Source of the DNA: an uncultured Oscillospiraceae bacterium
GTDB lineage: Bacteria; Bacillota; Clostridia; Oscillospirales; Oscillospiraceae
Length of the DNA: 30,475 nucleotides
Reading direction: 5' to 3'
NCBI GenBank assembly: GCA_934591725.1
Contig: CAKTPR010000014.1
Coordinates: 1-30,475 of the forward strand
In this document: one piece after another, positions 20,912-30,205 of the stretch
How positions within the stretch are numbered: position 1 is the first letter of the stretch
Layout of the letters: the number at the start of each line of letters is the position of its first letter
Notes under the pieces: generated by a model
Told to the model about the DNA's origin: nothing
Database searches by the model: none
What the model saw: the letters and a program-made list of their open reading frames with translations, nothing else
Position numbers and translations under genes: made by a program

Positions 20912-22513
20912 ATGAAAAAACTTCTGACTTCGCTGGCTCTTGCTCTGCTGGCCGTCTTTTCGGTTCTCCCCTGCGCTTACGCCGAAGAGTTCGTCCCCCT
21001 TGGAAGCTACACCGCCGGTGATAATCTCAACTGCTATATAAGTAATGTAGACACCGGGGCGCAGGTCGTCTCTCTCGATCTGCCCACTGGCTGCACGCTG
21101 GTCGACGACTTCAGCGGCAGCACCCGCCGTCTCCTTCTCGGCGGCGCTGCGACCGCAGCCGGAGAATACGATTTCTCTATCCGGGTCAGCGGCGTTGAGA
21201 ACTACACCATAAACTGCTCGATAGACCTCACGCCCGCTCTGCCGAGCATCCAGACCTGTCAGGACGTTAACTGCGCACCCGGCAGCAGCGTTCTGCTCTC
21301 CGTCAGCGCATCGACGACGGACGGCGGCAGCCTGAGCTATCAGTGGTACACCGGCGTCGGCTTCACGAGCATTCCCATTGACGGCGCGACCGACCCGGTC
21401 TACTCCCCCGATACCTCCGCCGCCGGTACTACATACTACACCTGCAGCGTCACGAACACGAATAACGGCCTTTCCGTCAGCGCGATGAGCGAGCCGATGG
21501 TCGTCACCGTGGCAACGCCGAAGGTCGTGTCCATCTCCATTGACAGTATGCCCTCGACAACGCGGTACCAGGTCGGTGACGCGCTCAACCTCAGCGGCAT
21601 GCGCCTTCAGGTCAATTACGACAACGGCAGCAGCGAGATCGTCTCTCAGGGCTACACCGGCGCGCCCAACGTTTTCAACGAGGCCGGGACGCAGACCGTG
21701 ACCATAAGCTATGGCGGCGCGGTGTGCTATTTCTACGTAACGGTCGAGAACAAGGAATTCACCGTTGACGGCATCGGCGTTGTCACCCTGCCGAAGAAGA
21801 CCCAGTACAAGGTCGGCGACAATCTTGAGACCGAGGGGCTTTCTATCCGCGCCTATGCCGGGAACTCGCACTTTGACATCTCCTCTGGGCTTGACTGCTC
21901 GCCCACAGTGCTCAATACCGCCGGCAGCCAGACCATAACCGTCACCTACGCCGGCAAGACCTGCACCTTTACGGTAAAGGTCGCAGAGGAAAAAGAGGTC
22001 GTCCAGACAGTGACCGTGGCGGCACGCCCGACAAAGGTCGAGTACACCGTCGGCGACAGGCTCGACAGTACGGGGCTCACCCTCCGCGTCGTCACCAACA
22101 AGGGCACAAAGGAGATCACCTCCGGCTTCACCTGCACTCCCAAGGTGCTCACGACCGCCGGGACGCAGACCGTGACGGTCGTATACGGGCAGTACACCTG
22201 CACCTTTGACGTGACCGTCAGGGCCGCAGCAACGCCGAGCCCCTCGCCGACGCCCACACCCACGCCGTCGGCTTCGCCTGCGGTCTCCGCGTCTCCGTCC
22301 GTCAGCCCCGGCGCGGTATCGCCCAGCCCCTCGGCAGGCCGTCACGATAACGGCGGCAATCCTGTGAGCGCGGTAGTAAAGGTCGGGCTCATAGTTGCGG
22401 TGCTGGCTCTGGCAGGGCTCGCGGGCTGCGTCTACGTGCTCCAGAAGAAGGGCAATGTCGACTTCCTGTCCATGTTCACGGGCAAGAACAAGCAGGATCG
22501 CGGCAGGCATTGA
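20912..22513 (+). CDS. Secreted membrane-anchored protein with tandem bacterial Ig-like domains
   Basis: The 533-residue product has a signal peptide (MKKLLTSLALALLAVFSVLP, likely cleaved after CAYA near 24). A beta-rich N-terminal domain (about 25-108) and an Ig-like domain (about 110-200, with LSYQWYTG and YYTCSVTN) follow. Next are three tandem repeats of the bacterial Ig-like group 3 type (about 203-285, 288-365, 368-436), each with a YxVGDxL start and a TVTxxYxxxxCxFxVxV end. A Pro/Ser/Thr-Ala spacer (about 437-485), one membrane helix (about 489-511) and a short basic cytoplasmic tail complete it. It is probably a surface stalk or adhesin-like protein; no catalytic domain is visible. 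The AAGGA ahead of the ATG is spaced rather far (13 bases). It has its own promoter and terminator. Confidence 0.85.
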   Translation: MKKLLTSLALALLAVFSVLPCAYAEEFVPLGSYTAGDNLNCYISNVDTGAQVVSLDLPTGCTLVDDFSGSTRRLLLGGAATAAGEYDFSIRVSGVENYTINCSIDLTPALPSIQTCQDVNCAPGSSVLLSVSASTTDGGSLSYQWYTGVGFTSIPIDGATDPVYSPDTSAAGTTYYTCSVTNTNNGLSVSAMSEPMVVTVATPKVVSISIDSMPSTTRYQVGDALNLSGMRLQVNYDNGSSEIVSQGYTGAPNVFNEAGTQTVTISYGGAVCYFYVTVENKEFTVDGIGVVTLPKKTQYKVGDNLETEGLSIRAYAGNSHFDISSGLDCSPTVLNTAGSQTITVTYAGKTCTFTVKVAEEKEVVQTVTVAARPTKVEYTVGDRLDSTGLTLRVVTNKGTKEITSGFTCTPKVLTTAGTQTVTVVYGQYTCTFDVTVRAAATPSPSPTPTPTPSASPAVSASPSVSPGAVSPSPSAGRHDNGGNPVSAVVKVGLIVAVLALAGLAGCVYVLQKKGNVDFLSMFTGKNKQDRGRH

Positions 22514-22525
22514 TGATGTATCTGC

Positions 22526-22566
22526 AAAGGATGCGCCGGAAAGTTTTCCCGCGCATCCTTTTTTCT
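22526..22566 (+). terminator. Intrinsic terminator after the Ig-like protein gene
   Basis: AAGGATGCGC (22527-22536) pairs perfectly with GCGCATCCTT (22551-22560) and is followed by TTTTCTT. It sits 13 bases after the stop codon. Confidence 0.93.
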
Positions 22567-22594
22567 TGCGTACAGCGGCAAGCTGTTTTATAAT
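22566..22594 (+). promoter_or_regulatory. Promoter of the 395-residue membrane protein gene
   Basis: TTGCGT (22566-22571) and a perfect TATAAT (22589-22594) are separated by 17 bases. The -35 box begins in the T-tract of the preceding terminator. The expected start near 22601 fits the chosen ATG at 22622 rather than the one at 22607. Confidence 0.6.
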
Positions 22595-22621
22595 CAGAGT
22601 ATCTGAATGGTGGAGGCGGTG

Positions 22622-23809
22622 ATGGCCGTGCAGCTCAAAACAAAAAGGGCTTCCGTGATACTGTGCAGGGTGTTCTGCATAGTCCTCGTGTGCGTCCTTG
22701 CGTATAACTGGCAGAGGATATTCTACTTGGAGTGCATTGACGGCATGATCTCCGACGTGCCGAACCATGTGAAGCTTGCCATGGGGCACAATGATTACGG
22801 CCTGTCCTCATACCTCATCCGCTTCCTTTACGGCGCTTTCGGCGAGCACCGGGGGCAGACTCTCCTGAGCCTGTGCCTTGCGGCGAATAACGTTATTGGG
22901 CTATTCACGGTCTGGCTGCTCGTGCGTCGGCTGCTGCCGGAGCTTGAGGGCAGCTTCGCGTTTCTCGCTGTCGTGCTCGCTGCGCTGTGCGGCCCGTGGA
23001 TCATCCCCGGATATCAGACAGAAATGTACCTCGGCGTATATAACGGCAACGTCTACCACAACATGACCGTGCTTTTCAGCCGCACGTTTATTCCGTTTGT
23101 TTTCCTTTTCTTCTTTGACTGCTGGGATAAGCGGCACGGCAGGATAAGCTTTCTCCCGTGGCTGGGCACGGCGCTGAGCTTTCTTATCGCGACGCTCTTC
23201 AAGCCGAACTTTGCCTTCGCGTTCATCCCGATGCTCGCGGTGATGCTGCTTGCCGACTTCATAAAGTACCGCGCGCGGTATTTCAAAAACGACGTTATCC
23301 TTGGGCTATCCGTCGTCCCGGCGGGGCTTGCCTGCGTCTGGCAGTACCTTGTCCTGTTCTCCGGCGATTTTGCTGGAACCTCCTCCGGTGTCGCCCTCCG
23401 GCTGCTGCTCGGCACGGCTGGGCTCTCGGTGCTCATAATGTACCTGCGCAGCCTGCTGCTGCCGGTGTATTCCCTCGCGCTGCAAGCGCCGAAGGAGAAC
23501 AAGGCAAAGCACATCTGGCTTATCGTTATCTGCGACGCCGTCGCGATCCTTGAGGCCTGCGTCCTGACCGAGACGGGCTTTCGCGCGAACGACGGCAACT
23601 TTGACTGGGGCGGTCTCGCGCTCTATCCGATCCTGTTCTCCGTCTCCATTGCGCTGCTGATGCGTCTGGTGCAGGACACGGATTGGAAAGACCGCGGCAG
23701 CGTATGGAAAGCGTTGCTCGGCATCGTCCTGCTGCTGGGGCACATCGCGGTCGGCATATACTGTCTCTACCGCGCGCGCTATGGCGGGTACTACTGGTTC
23801 TACTTCTGA
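22622..23809 (+). CDS. Polytopic membrane protein of unknown function
   Basis: The 395-residue product has about ten hydrophobic segments and ends in an aromatic cluster (GGYYWFYF). The first membrane helix (about 13-30) is followed by an extracytoplasmic loop with YLECIDGMISDVPNHVKLAM, whose acidic residues and layout recall GT-C glycosyltransferases or O-antigen-type membrane enzymes. I cannot name a family and other polytopic families are possible. I chose the ATG at 22622 because GGAGG lies 5 bases upstream and the promoter predicts a transcript start near 22601. It is transcribed on its own, between two strong terminators. It is next to the Ig-like surface protein gene, which may suggest a shared role in cell-surface building, but that is inference. 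Confidence 0.7.
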   Translation: MAVQLKTKRASVILCRVFCIVLVCVLAYNWQRIFYLECIDGMISDVPNHVKLAMGHNDYGLSSYLIRFLYGAFGEHRGQTLLSLCLAANNVIGLFTVWLLVRRLLPELEGSFAFLAVVLAALCGPWIIPGYQTEMYLGVYNGNVYHNMTVLFSRTFIPFVFLFFFDCWDKRHGRISFLPWLGTALSFLIATLFKPNFAFAFIPMLAVMLLADFIKYRARYFKNDVILGLSVVPAGLACVWQYLVLFSGDFAGTSSGVALRLLLGTAGLSVLIMYLRSLLLPVYSLALQAPKENKAKHIWLIVICDAVAILEACVLTETGFRANDGNFDWGGLALYPILFSVSIALLMRLVQDTDWKDRGSVWKALLGIVLLLGHIAVGIYCLYRARYGGYYWFYF

Positions 23810-23827
23810 TGCGTTATTATAAACCCC

Positions 23828-23862
23828 GGCGCTGCAAGGATTTTTCCTTGCAGCGCCTTTTT
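23828..23862 (+). terminator. Intrinsic terminator between convergent genes
   Basis: GGCGCTGCAAGGA (23828-23840) pairs perfectly with TCCTTGCAGCGCC (23845-23857) around a TTTT loop, followed by TTTTT. On the minus strand, after the aspartokinase stop, the stem is followed by GGGGTTTATAATAAC, so it may work weakly in that direction too. Confidence 0.93.
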
Positions 23863-24837
23863 CTATTTCAACGCATCCAATATCATTTTCCTGTGCAGAA
23901 GCTGCATGGCGCGCGGCTGCTCCGCTTCCTCCACAAGGATGCTTATTCTCCCGCTGCCGGCGCTGCCGGACAGCACCTCGATCCCCTCCGCTGCGAGCAG
24001 CAGCACCGCCCGCGACAACGCTGCGGCGTCCGCCGCCTTGCCGGCAAGGCTTATTTCGCCGCTGGCGCGGCTGCGCGTTATCCCGGCAAAGTCCGGGCGG
24101 CTGCCGTCGCGCAGCGCACGCACCTGCGAGCCGGGTGCGTCGGTAAACGACGAGAGCAGGTGTATCACGACGGAGTTTGCCATCGCAAGCTCCACGGATT
24201 TCGCGTGGAGCACCTGCGAACCGGCCTCGGCAAGGGCGAGCATATCCCGGTAATCTATCGCGCCGAGCTTCACCGCGTCCGGTATCAGGCGCGGGTCGGC
24301 GGTATATATGCCGTCGACGTCGGTGTATATCTCGCAGCAGTCGCTCTCAAGCGCGGCGGCGAGGGCGACCGCCGTCGTATCCGAGCCGCCGCGGCCAAGG
24401 CTCGTTATGTCCCCGGCGGCGCAGACGCCCTGAAACCCCGTCACGACCGGGACTCTGCCGCGGCTCAGCGCCTCCCTTATCCTCACCGGCGCGATGAGCC
24501 GTATGTCGCTGTCGCCATAGCGGCAGTCGGTGTATATTCCCGCCTGCCACCCGGCAAGGGACACTGCCGGTATGCCGAGGCTCTCCATCATCATGACGAG
24601 CAGCGCCGCCGACTGCTGCTCGCCGGTAGTGATGAGTGCGTCCATCTCACGCGGGGAGGGCTTGCCGCCGAGCACGCGCGCCCTGTCCGCAAGAAGGTCG
24701 GTAGTATCGCCCATTGCCGAGACTACGACCACAACTTCGTTTCCGTTCTGCCGCTGCCGCATACAAATGCCTGCCGCGCGGCGCAGCCTGTCTCCGTCCG
24801 CTATGGAGCTGCCGCCGAATTTTTGCACTATAAGCAT
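23863..24837 (-). CDS. Aspartate kinase, short form with a single ACT-like domain
   Basis: Aspartate kinase makes aspartyl phosphate, the first step toward lysine, threonine, methionine and, in spore formers, dipicolinate. The kinase domain (about 1-250) looks complete: KFGGSS (6-11), VVVVSAMGDTTDLL, TTGEQQSAALL, SLGRGGSDTTAVALAA and EIYTDVDGIYTADPR. The product is only 324 residues, against about 400-410 in the usual monofunctional enzymes. After SSFTDAPGSQV only one ACT-like unit (about 259-324, SGEISLAGKAADAAALSRAV onward) remains instead of two. The start ATG at 24837 has GGAGG 7 bases upstream; the open frame runs further upstream, but that part is antisense to ytvI. It is divergent from ytvI. 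Confidence 0.88.
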   Translation of the reverse strand: MLIVQKFGGSSIADGDRLRRAAGICMRQRQNGNEVVVVVSAMGDTTDLLADRARVLGGKPSPREMDALITTGEQQSAALLVMMMESLGIPAVSLAGWQAGIYTDCRYGDSDIRLIAPVRIREALSRGRVPVVTGFQGVCAAGDITSLGRGGSDTTAVALAAALESDCCEIYTDVDGIYTADPRLIPDAVKLGAIDYRDMLALAEAGSQVLHAKSVELAMANSVVIHLLSSFTDAPGSQVRALRDGSRPDFAGITRSRASGEISLAGKAADAAALSRAVLLLAAEGIEVLSGSAGSGRISILVEEAEQPRAMQLLHRKMILDALK

Positions 24838-24900
24838 TTCTTTTCCTCCAGTGCCGCAGATTACAGTGCGGGCGCGGCACAGAAAGCACCGGCCCAATCC

Positions 24901-24906
24901 ATTATA
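24901..24906 (-). promoter_or_regulatory. -10 box of the aspartokinase promoter
   Basis: A perfect TATAAT on the minus strand lies 63 bases before the aspartokinase ATG. No good -35 box is seen at the usual spacing. Confidence 0.4.
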
Positions 24907-24993
24907 TACAGCGCCGCGGCCGGGGGTTCGATGAATAAAAAACGGTATAATTGGCAAATAATACCGGGAGAAAAAACGACGGGTGGTGAGGGA

Positions 24994-26064
24994 ATGCAGG
25001 AAAAGCTTGCCGGATATTTCGCGCTGCTGCTGTACGCGGCGGGGACGGTCGGTCTCGTATGGCTGTGCGTGCGCTTCATACTGCCGTGGGCAGCGCCGTT
25101 CATAACGGCGTACCTGCTGGCGGCGCTGCTGGAAAAGCCGGTGAGCTGTCTCTCCCGGCACGGCTGGAGACGCAGCGCGGCAGCGGCACTGTGCGTGCTG
25201 CTTACGCTCGCGCTGCTGTTATGGGCGGCGGCCGCGCTCGTGCTCAAGGGTGTCGGCACGGTCACGGAGTTCATGCAGAGCGTGCCGGGGCTCATGAGTC
25301 TTATCGAGCAAAAGCTCTTAGAGCTTGAGAACCGCGCCATGGACTACATCGGCAGCGCCCCGGAGGGCACGGCGGCATATCTTGAGACGGCGGCTTCCTC
25401 CATCGGGGACATGCTCTATTCCCTGCCCGCGGCGATATCGAAGCAGGCCATCGCCTTTCTCTCACGCACAGCGCAGGCAAGTCCCGACACGCTGCTGTTC
25501 ATCGTGACGGCGGGGATCGGCACCTATTTTATCTCCGCGGCCTTTCCGAAGATAAACGCCTTTATCCTCGCACAGCTGCCTGCGGGCTTCCGCCAGCGCC
25601 TTGAGGGGCTGGGCGCCGATCTGCGCGGCAGCTTCGGCGGCTTCATGCGCGCCCAGCTCATACTTATGGCGATGACCTTTATAGAGCTGCTTATCGCGTT
25701 CCTGCTGCTCGGTGTGCGCGGCGCGCTCGGCATCGCCGCCGTGACCGCACTGATAGATGCGCTGCCGGTGTTCGGCACGGGCGTGGTGCTGGTGCCGTGG
25801 GCGGTGGTCTGTCTGCTGCTCGGCAGCACCGGGCGGGCTGTCGGCCTCATAGTATGCTGGGCGCTCGTCAATCTCGTGCGCAGCTGCACACAGGCAAAGC
25901 TCCTCGGCGACCAGATCGGTCTTGATCCCATCGCCTCGCTCGCGGCGATATACGTCGGCTGGCGAGTGTGCGGCGTGTGGGGGATGCTGCTGTTCCCTAT
26001 ATTGCTTGTGACGATACAGCAGCTCAACGACCGCGGCGTGATAAGGCTGTGGAAGAGCGTATAA
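24994..26064 (+). CDS. ytvI: Sporulation integral membrane protein YtvI (AI-2E transporter family)
   Basis: The 356-residue product is a polytopic protein of the AI-2E exporter-like family, closest in layout to sporulation protein YtvI. It begins with two closely spaced N-terminal helices (about 5-50, with ILPWAAPFITAYLLAALLEKPV). A middle soluble region (about 85-165) is followed by the C-terminal family core FGGFMRAQLILMAMTFIELL, ALIDALPVFGTGVVLVPWA and LLGDQIGLDPIASLAAIYVG. I chose the ATG at 24994, after a GGTGAGGG, because the first helix starts at once. An ATG at 24931 would add 21 polar residues. A perfect TATAAT at 24946-24951 could serve the shorter form. The role of YtvI in sporulation is not well defined. 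Confidence 0.85.
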   Translation: MQEKLAGYFALLLYAAGTVGLVWLCVRFILPWAAPFITAYLLAALLEKPVSCLSRHGWRRSAAAALCVLLTLALLLWAAAALVLKGVGTVTEFMQSVPGLMSLIEQKLLELENRAMDYIGSAPEGTAAYLETAASSIGDMLYSLPAAISKQAIAFLSRTAQASPDTLLFIVTAGIGTYFISAAFPKINAFILAQLPAGFRQRLEGLGADLRGSFGGFMRAQLILMAMTFIELLIAFLLLGVRGALGIAAVTALIDALPVFGTGVVLVPWAVVCLLLGSTGRAVGLIVCWALVNLVRSCTQAKLLGDQIGLDPIASLAAIYVGWRVCGVWGMLLFPILLVTIQQLNDRGVIRLWKSV

Positions 26065-26068
26065 AAAT

Positions 26069-26099
26069 TGCAGCGTCTGTTTCCAGACGCTGCATTTTT
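26069..26099. terminator. Bidirectional terminator between ytvI and asnS
   Basis: TGCAGCGTCTG (26069-26079) pairs perfectly with CAGACGCTGCA (26084-26094). TTTTT follows on the plus strand and an A-run precedes the stem, giving ATTTTTA after it on the minus strand. It serves both convergent genes. Confidence 0.93.
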
Positions 26100-26105
26100 C
26101 GGTTT

Positions 26106-27500
<1,395 letters not shown>

Positions 27501-27548
27501 TTGGCGCTCTTCCTTTCTTTGTGCCTGTGGGCACGCATATTTTCAAAA

Positions 27549-27580
27549 GCAGCACTGGTTTCCGTGAAAACCGGTGCTGC
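27549..27580 (-). promoter_or_regulatory. Hairpin at the 5' end of the asnS leader
   Basis: On the minus strand GCAGCAC and GTGCTGC pair as outer arms, continued by a C-A mismatch and GGTTT/AAACC, with a short CACG loop. TTTTG follows. The hairpin begins at or within a few bases of the expected transcript start. A second small stem (GTGCC-N4-GGCAC) follows before the ribosome-binding site. Confidence 0.7.
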
Positions 27581-27583
27581 ATT

Positions 27584-27612
27584 ATTATATATATTATGGT
27601 CGGATATTGCAA
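27584..27612 (-). promoter_or_regulatory. Promoter of asnS
   Basis: On the minus strand TTGCAA (27607-27612) and a perfect TATAAT (27584-27589) are separated by 17 bases. The leader to the asnS ATG is about 77 bases. Confidence 0.7.
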
Positions 27613-27637
27613 GGTTTAATTGCGTTTTCCGAGAAAA

Positions 27638-28528
27638 TCAGAAGATCATCTGCACCGGGCACTCGTAGTTTTTGAGCGTGATATCCTGATATTCGCCGCC
27701 GGCCTCGCCGTCGCGCGTCCATGACACCGGCTTATCGAAGATGAACCGCGCCTGACGCGTGTGGAGAATGAGGAGATTTTCGCTGTCAAAGCGCTGGGAC
27801 AGCACGCTCTCGACGATCTCTCCGAAGCCCGCGACGCTGCCGGGGTTCTTCACCAGCACAAGCTCGCTCATCCCGTCGCCGAGGCAGACCATCTCGCTCG
27901 GCAGGCGGACGATGCCCGCGACCGAGGTGGAGTTTGACATGCTGCCGTAGAGCAGATCCGCCTCCACGACGCCGCCGTCATACTCGACGCGGGTCTTGTA
28001 GCTCTCTATCTTTCCAAGCTGCTGCGCGCCCTGGAGCACATAGGCCAGGTGACCCAGCCGCTTTTTCTGATCCTGCGGGGTGGCATAGCTCACCTCGGTG
28101 AATGCGCCGAAGGCCGCGATATAGGCAAAATATTTATCGTCCCCGAAGCCGCCGACGTCAAAGGGGTGCGCCGTGCCGTGGACTATCCTGCGCGCCGCGC
28201 CAACCGTATCGTTCTTCGGCAGGCCGAGCGTCGTTGCAACGTCGTTCGCCGTGCCCATTGGCATATACCCGACAGGGGGCGGGGAATCGAGCTGCATGAG
28301 CCCGGCGAGCACCTCGCTGAGCGTACCGTCCCCGCCGATGCAGGCGACCGTATCGAATGCCCCGGCTTGGCGTGCGGCAAACTCCGTTGCTTCCCCGCGT
28401 CCGGAGGTGAAGAACATCGTCGTCCTGTACCCGCCGAGGTCGAGCGTGTGCAGCGCTTCGGCGAAATTCACCTTATACCCGCCGCGTCCCGCGGCAGGGT
28501 TTACTATGAGCATCAGTTTCTTTTCCAT
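27638..28528 (-). CDS. YegS/DgkB-type lipid kinase
   Basis: This 296-residue product belongs to the diacylglycerol kinase catalytic (DAGK_cat) superfamily and probably phosphorylates diacylglycerol or a related lipid at the membrane with ATP. Family motifs are VNPAAGRG (9-16), IGGDGTLSEVL (64-74, nucleotide loop GGDGT at 65-69) and MGTANDVATTLGLP (91-104). A C-terminal beta-rich lobe contains GDGMSELVLVK. In Firmicutes, DgkB recycles diacylglycerol released during lipoteichoic acid synthesis; whether this copy does so is inference. A GAAGAGAAG ribosome-binding site lies before the ATG. It is the last gene of the nth-ACT-PFL run, 17 bases after the PFL gene. Confidence 0.88.
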   Translation of the reverse strand: MEKKLMLIVNPAAGRGGYKVNFAEALHTLDLGGYRTTMFFTSGRGEATEFAARQAGAFDTVACIGGDGTLSEVLAGLMQLDSPPPVGYMPMGTANDVATTLGLPKNDTVGAARRIVHGTAHPFDVGGFGDDKYFAYIAAFGAFTEVSYATPQDQKKRLGHLAYVLQGAQQLGKIESYKTRVEYDGGVVEADLLYGSMSNSTSVAGIVRLPSEMVCLGDGMSELVLVKNPGSVAGFGEIVESVLSQRFDSENLLILHTRQARFIFDKPVSWTRDGEAGGEYQDITLKNYECPVQMIF

Positions 28529-28545
28529 GCTTCTCTTCCCTCAGC

Positions 28546-29901
28546 TCAGTTCTTCAGGCTGTGCAGCGGGGCGGGGATGCGTCCGCCGCGGGCGATGAAC
28601 TCTGCGGCGCTGCCGTCATGCAGCGGCATTATCGGCGCAGAGCCGAGAAGCCCGCCGAAATCAACCGTGTCGCCGACGGTCTTGCCCTTTGCCGGGATGA
28701 TGCGCACGGCGGTGGTCTTGTTGTTCACCATGCCGATAGCAGCCTCGTCGGCAATGATGGCAGAGATGGTATCGGCGCTCGTGTCGCCGGGGACGGCGAT
28801 CATGTCAAGCCCGACCGAGCAGACGCAGGTCATGGCTTCGAGCTTATCGATGCAGAGCATACCGTCCTCCACGGCAGAGATCATTCCCGCGTCCTCAGAC
28901 ACAGGGATGAACGCGCCGGACAGGCCGCCGACATGGCTCGAAGCCATGACGCCGCCTTTTTTGACTGCATCGTTGAGGAGCGCGAGAGCGGCGGTCGTGC
29001 CGTGCGTGCCGCACTTTTCAAGACCCATTATCTCCAGTATCTCGGCGACGCTGTCGCCGATTGCGGGAGTGGGCGCAAGGGAGAGATCGACCACGCCGAA
29101 GGGCACGCCGAGACGGCGCGAGGCCTCCTGCGCGACAAGCTCGCCCATGCGCGTTATCTTGAAAGCGGTCTTCTTTATCGTCTCCGCCACAACGTCAAAA
29201 CTCTCGCCTTTGCACTGCTTGAGCGCGTGGGCGACGACGCCGGGGCCGGACACACCGACGTTTATGACCGTCTCCGGTTCGCCGACGCCGTGGAATGCCC
29301 CTGCCATAAAGGGGTTATCCTCAACGGCGTTTGCGAACACGACAAGCTTTGCGCAGCCCATCGGGTCAATGTCCGCGGTCTGCTTTATTATTCTGCCCAT
29401 GAGCGCGACAGCGTCCATGTTTATGCCCGCTCTCGTCGAGGCGAGGTTCACGCTGGAGCAGACAAGCTCCGTCTGCGTGAGTGCGGCGGGGATAGAATCA
29501 ATAAGCCGCAGGTCGCTTTTCGTGAAGCCCTTATGCGCAAGCGCCGAGAAACCGCCGATGAAGTTCACGCCCGTCTCATGCGCGGCGCGGTCGAGCGTCA
29601 GGGCGACGGGGGTATAGTCATCCTCCCGGCACGCCGCAGCGACGAGCGATATCGGGCTTACCGAGATGCGCTTGTTGACGATGGGGATGCCCAGCTCCCG
29701 CTCGATGGCGCAGCCGGTCTCGACAAGCTTGCCGGCGCAGCGGCATATCTTGTCGTAGATCTTCCGGCAGCACTCGTCCATGCTCTCGTTCGCGCAGTCC
29801 AAAAGGCTTATGCCCATGGTGATCGTGCGCACATCGAGGTGCTGCTGGTTTATCATGTCAATGGTCTGCAGGATTTCACTGCTGTTGAAGAGATAGCTCA
29901 T
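28546..29901 (-). CDS. PFL family protein (UPF0210/DUF711)
   Basis: The 451-residue product matches the UPF0210/DUF711 family, distant in fold from pyruvate-formate lyase/glycyl-radical proteins; its biochemical role is unknown. Family blocks visible are the N-terminal DVRTITMGISLLDCA, ELGIPIVNKRISVSPIS, HETGVNFIGGFSALAHKG, PETVINVGVSGPGVVAHAL, FGVVDLSLAPTPAIGDSVA and LGSAPIMPLHDGSAAEFIAR near the C-terminus. The length is normal. It starts 8 bases after the ACT-domain gene, the conserved partner of this family across Firmicutes and beyond. Confidence 0.92.
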   Translation of the reverse strand: MSYLFNSSEILQTIDMINQQHLDVRTITMGISLLDCANESMDECCRKIYDKICRCAGKLVETGCAIERELGIPIVNKRISVSPISLVAAACREDDYTPVALTLDRAAHETGVNFIGGFSALAHKGFTKSDLRLIDSIPAALTQTELVCSSVNLASTRAGINMDAVALMGRIIKQTADIDPMGCAKLVVFANAVEDNPFMAGAFHGVGEPETVINVGVSGPGVVAHALKQCKGESFDVVAETIKKTAFKITRMGELVAQEASRRLGVPFGVVDLSLAPTPAIGDSVAEILEIMGLEKCGTHGTTAALALLNDAVKKGGVMASSHVGGLSGAFIPVSEDAGMISAVEDGMLCIDKLEAMTCVCSVGLDMIAVPGDTSADTISAIIADEAAIGMVNNKTTAVRIIPAKGKTVGDTVDFGGLLGSAPIMPLHDGSAAEFIARGGRIPAPLHSLKN

Positions 29902-29909
29902 GGGGCACC

Positions 29910-30179
29910 TCAGATCCTGTGCATGGCTTCAAAGATGTCCTGCCGCTGGATATGGATATCGAGCGTCCGCTCCTCGCCCTTTTCCTTGAGGAAACGGATC
30001 AGCTCATCAAAGGGCAGGGTGCAGTCGGCAAGGTCGACGAGCATTATCATTGCGAAATACTCCTGCATCAGAGTCTGGCTGATATCGAGGATGTTTATTT
30101 CCTTCTGGGCAAGCAGCGAGGTGACATAGGCGGTGATGCCCTTGCTGTCCTTTGCGAACACGCTGACGATTGCTTTCAT
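29910..30179 (-). CDS. ACT-domain protein (UPF0237)
   Basis: This 89-residue protein is a single ACT-type ligand-binding domain of the UPF0237 group: MKAIVSVFAKDSKGITAYV at the start, EINILDISQTLMQEYFAMIM in the middle, and a C-terminal helix and strand. ACT domains bind amino acids or similar small molecules and act as regulatory subunits. A strong AGGGAGAG ribosome-binding site precedes the ATG. It lies directly before the PFL-family gene, the usual pairing, so it is probably its regulatory or sensor partner. The ligand is unknown. Confidence 0.92.
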   Translation of the reverse strand: MKAIVSVFAKDSKGITAYVTSLLAQKEINILDISQTLMQEYFAMIMLVDLADCTLPFDELIRFLKEKGEERTLDIHIQRQDIFEAMHRI

Positions 30180-30205
30180 TTTCTTCTCTCCCTATCTATT
30201 TAATC

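Noticed and set aside
22220..22370. Pro/Ser/Thr-Ala-rich repeated codons, possible microsatellite
   Set aside because: This is the low-complexity spacer of the Ig-like surface protein; no regular DNA repeat unit stands out.
20798..22789. A 663-codon open frame on the minus strand
   Set aside because: Antisense to the Ig-like domain gene, which has a signal peptide, promoter, terminator and domain repeats on the plus strand.
23683..24993. N-terminal extension giving ytvI a 793-codon frame
   Set aside because: The extension runs antisense through aspartokinase and through a strong terminator; the YtvI-like part begins only near 24994.
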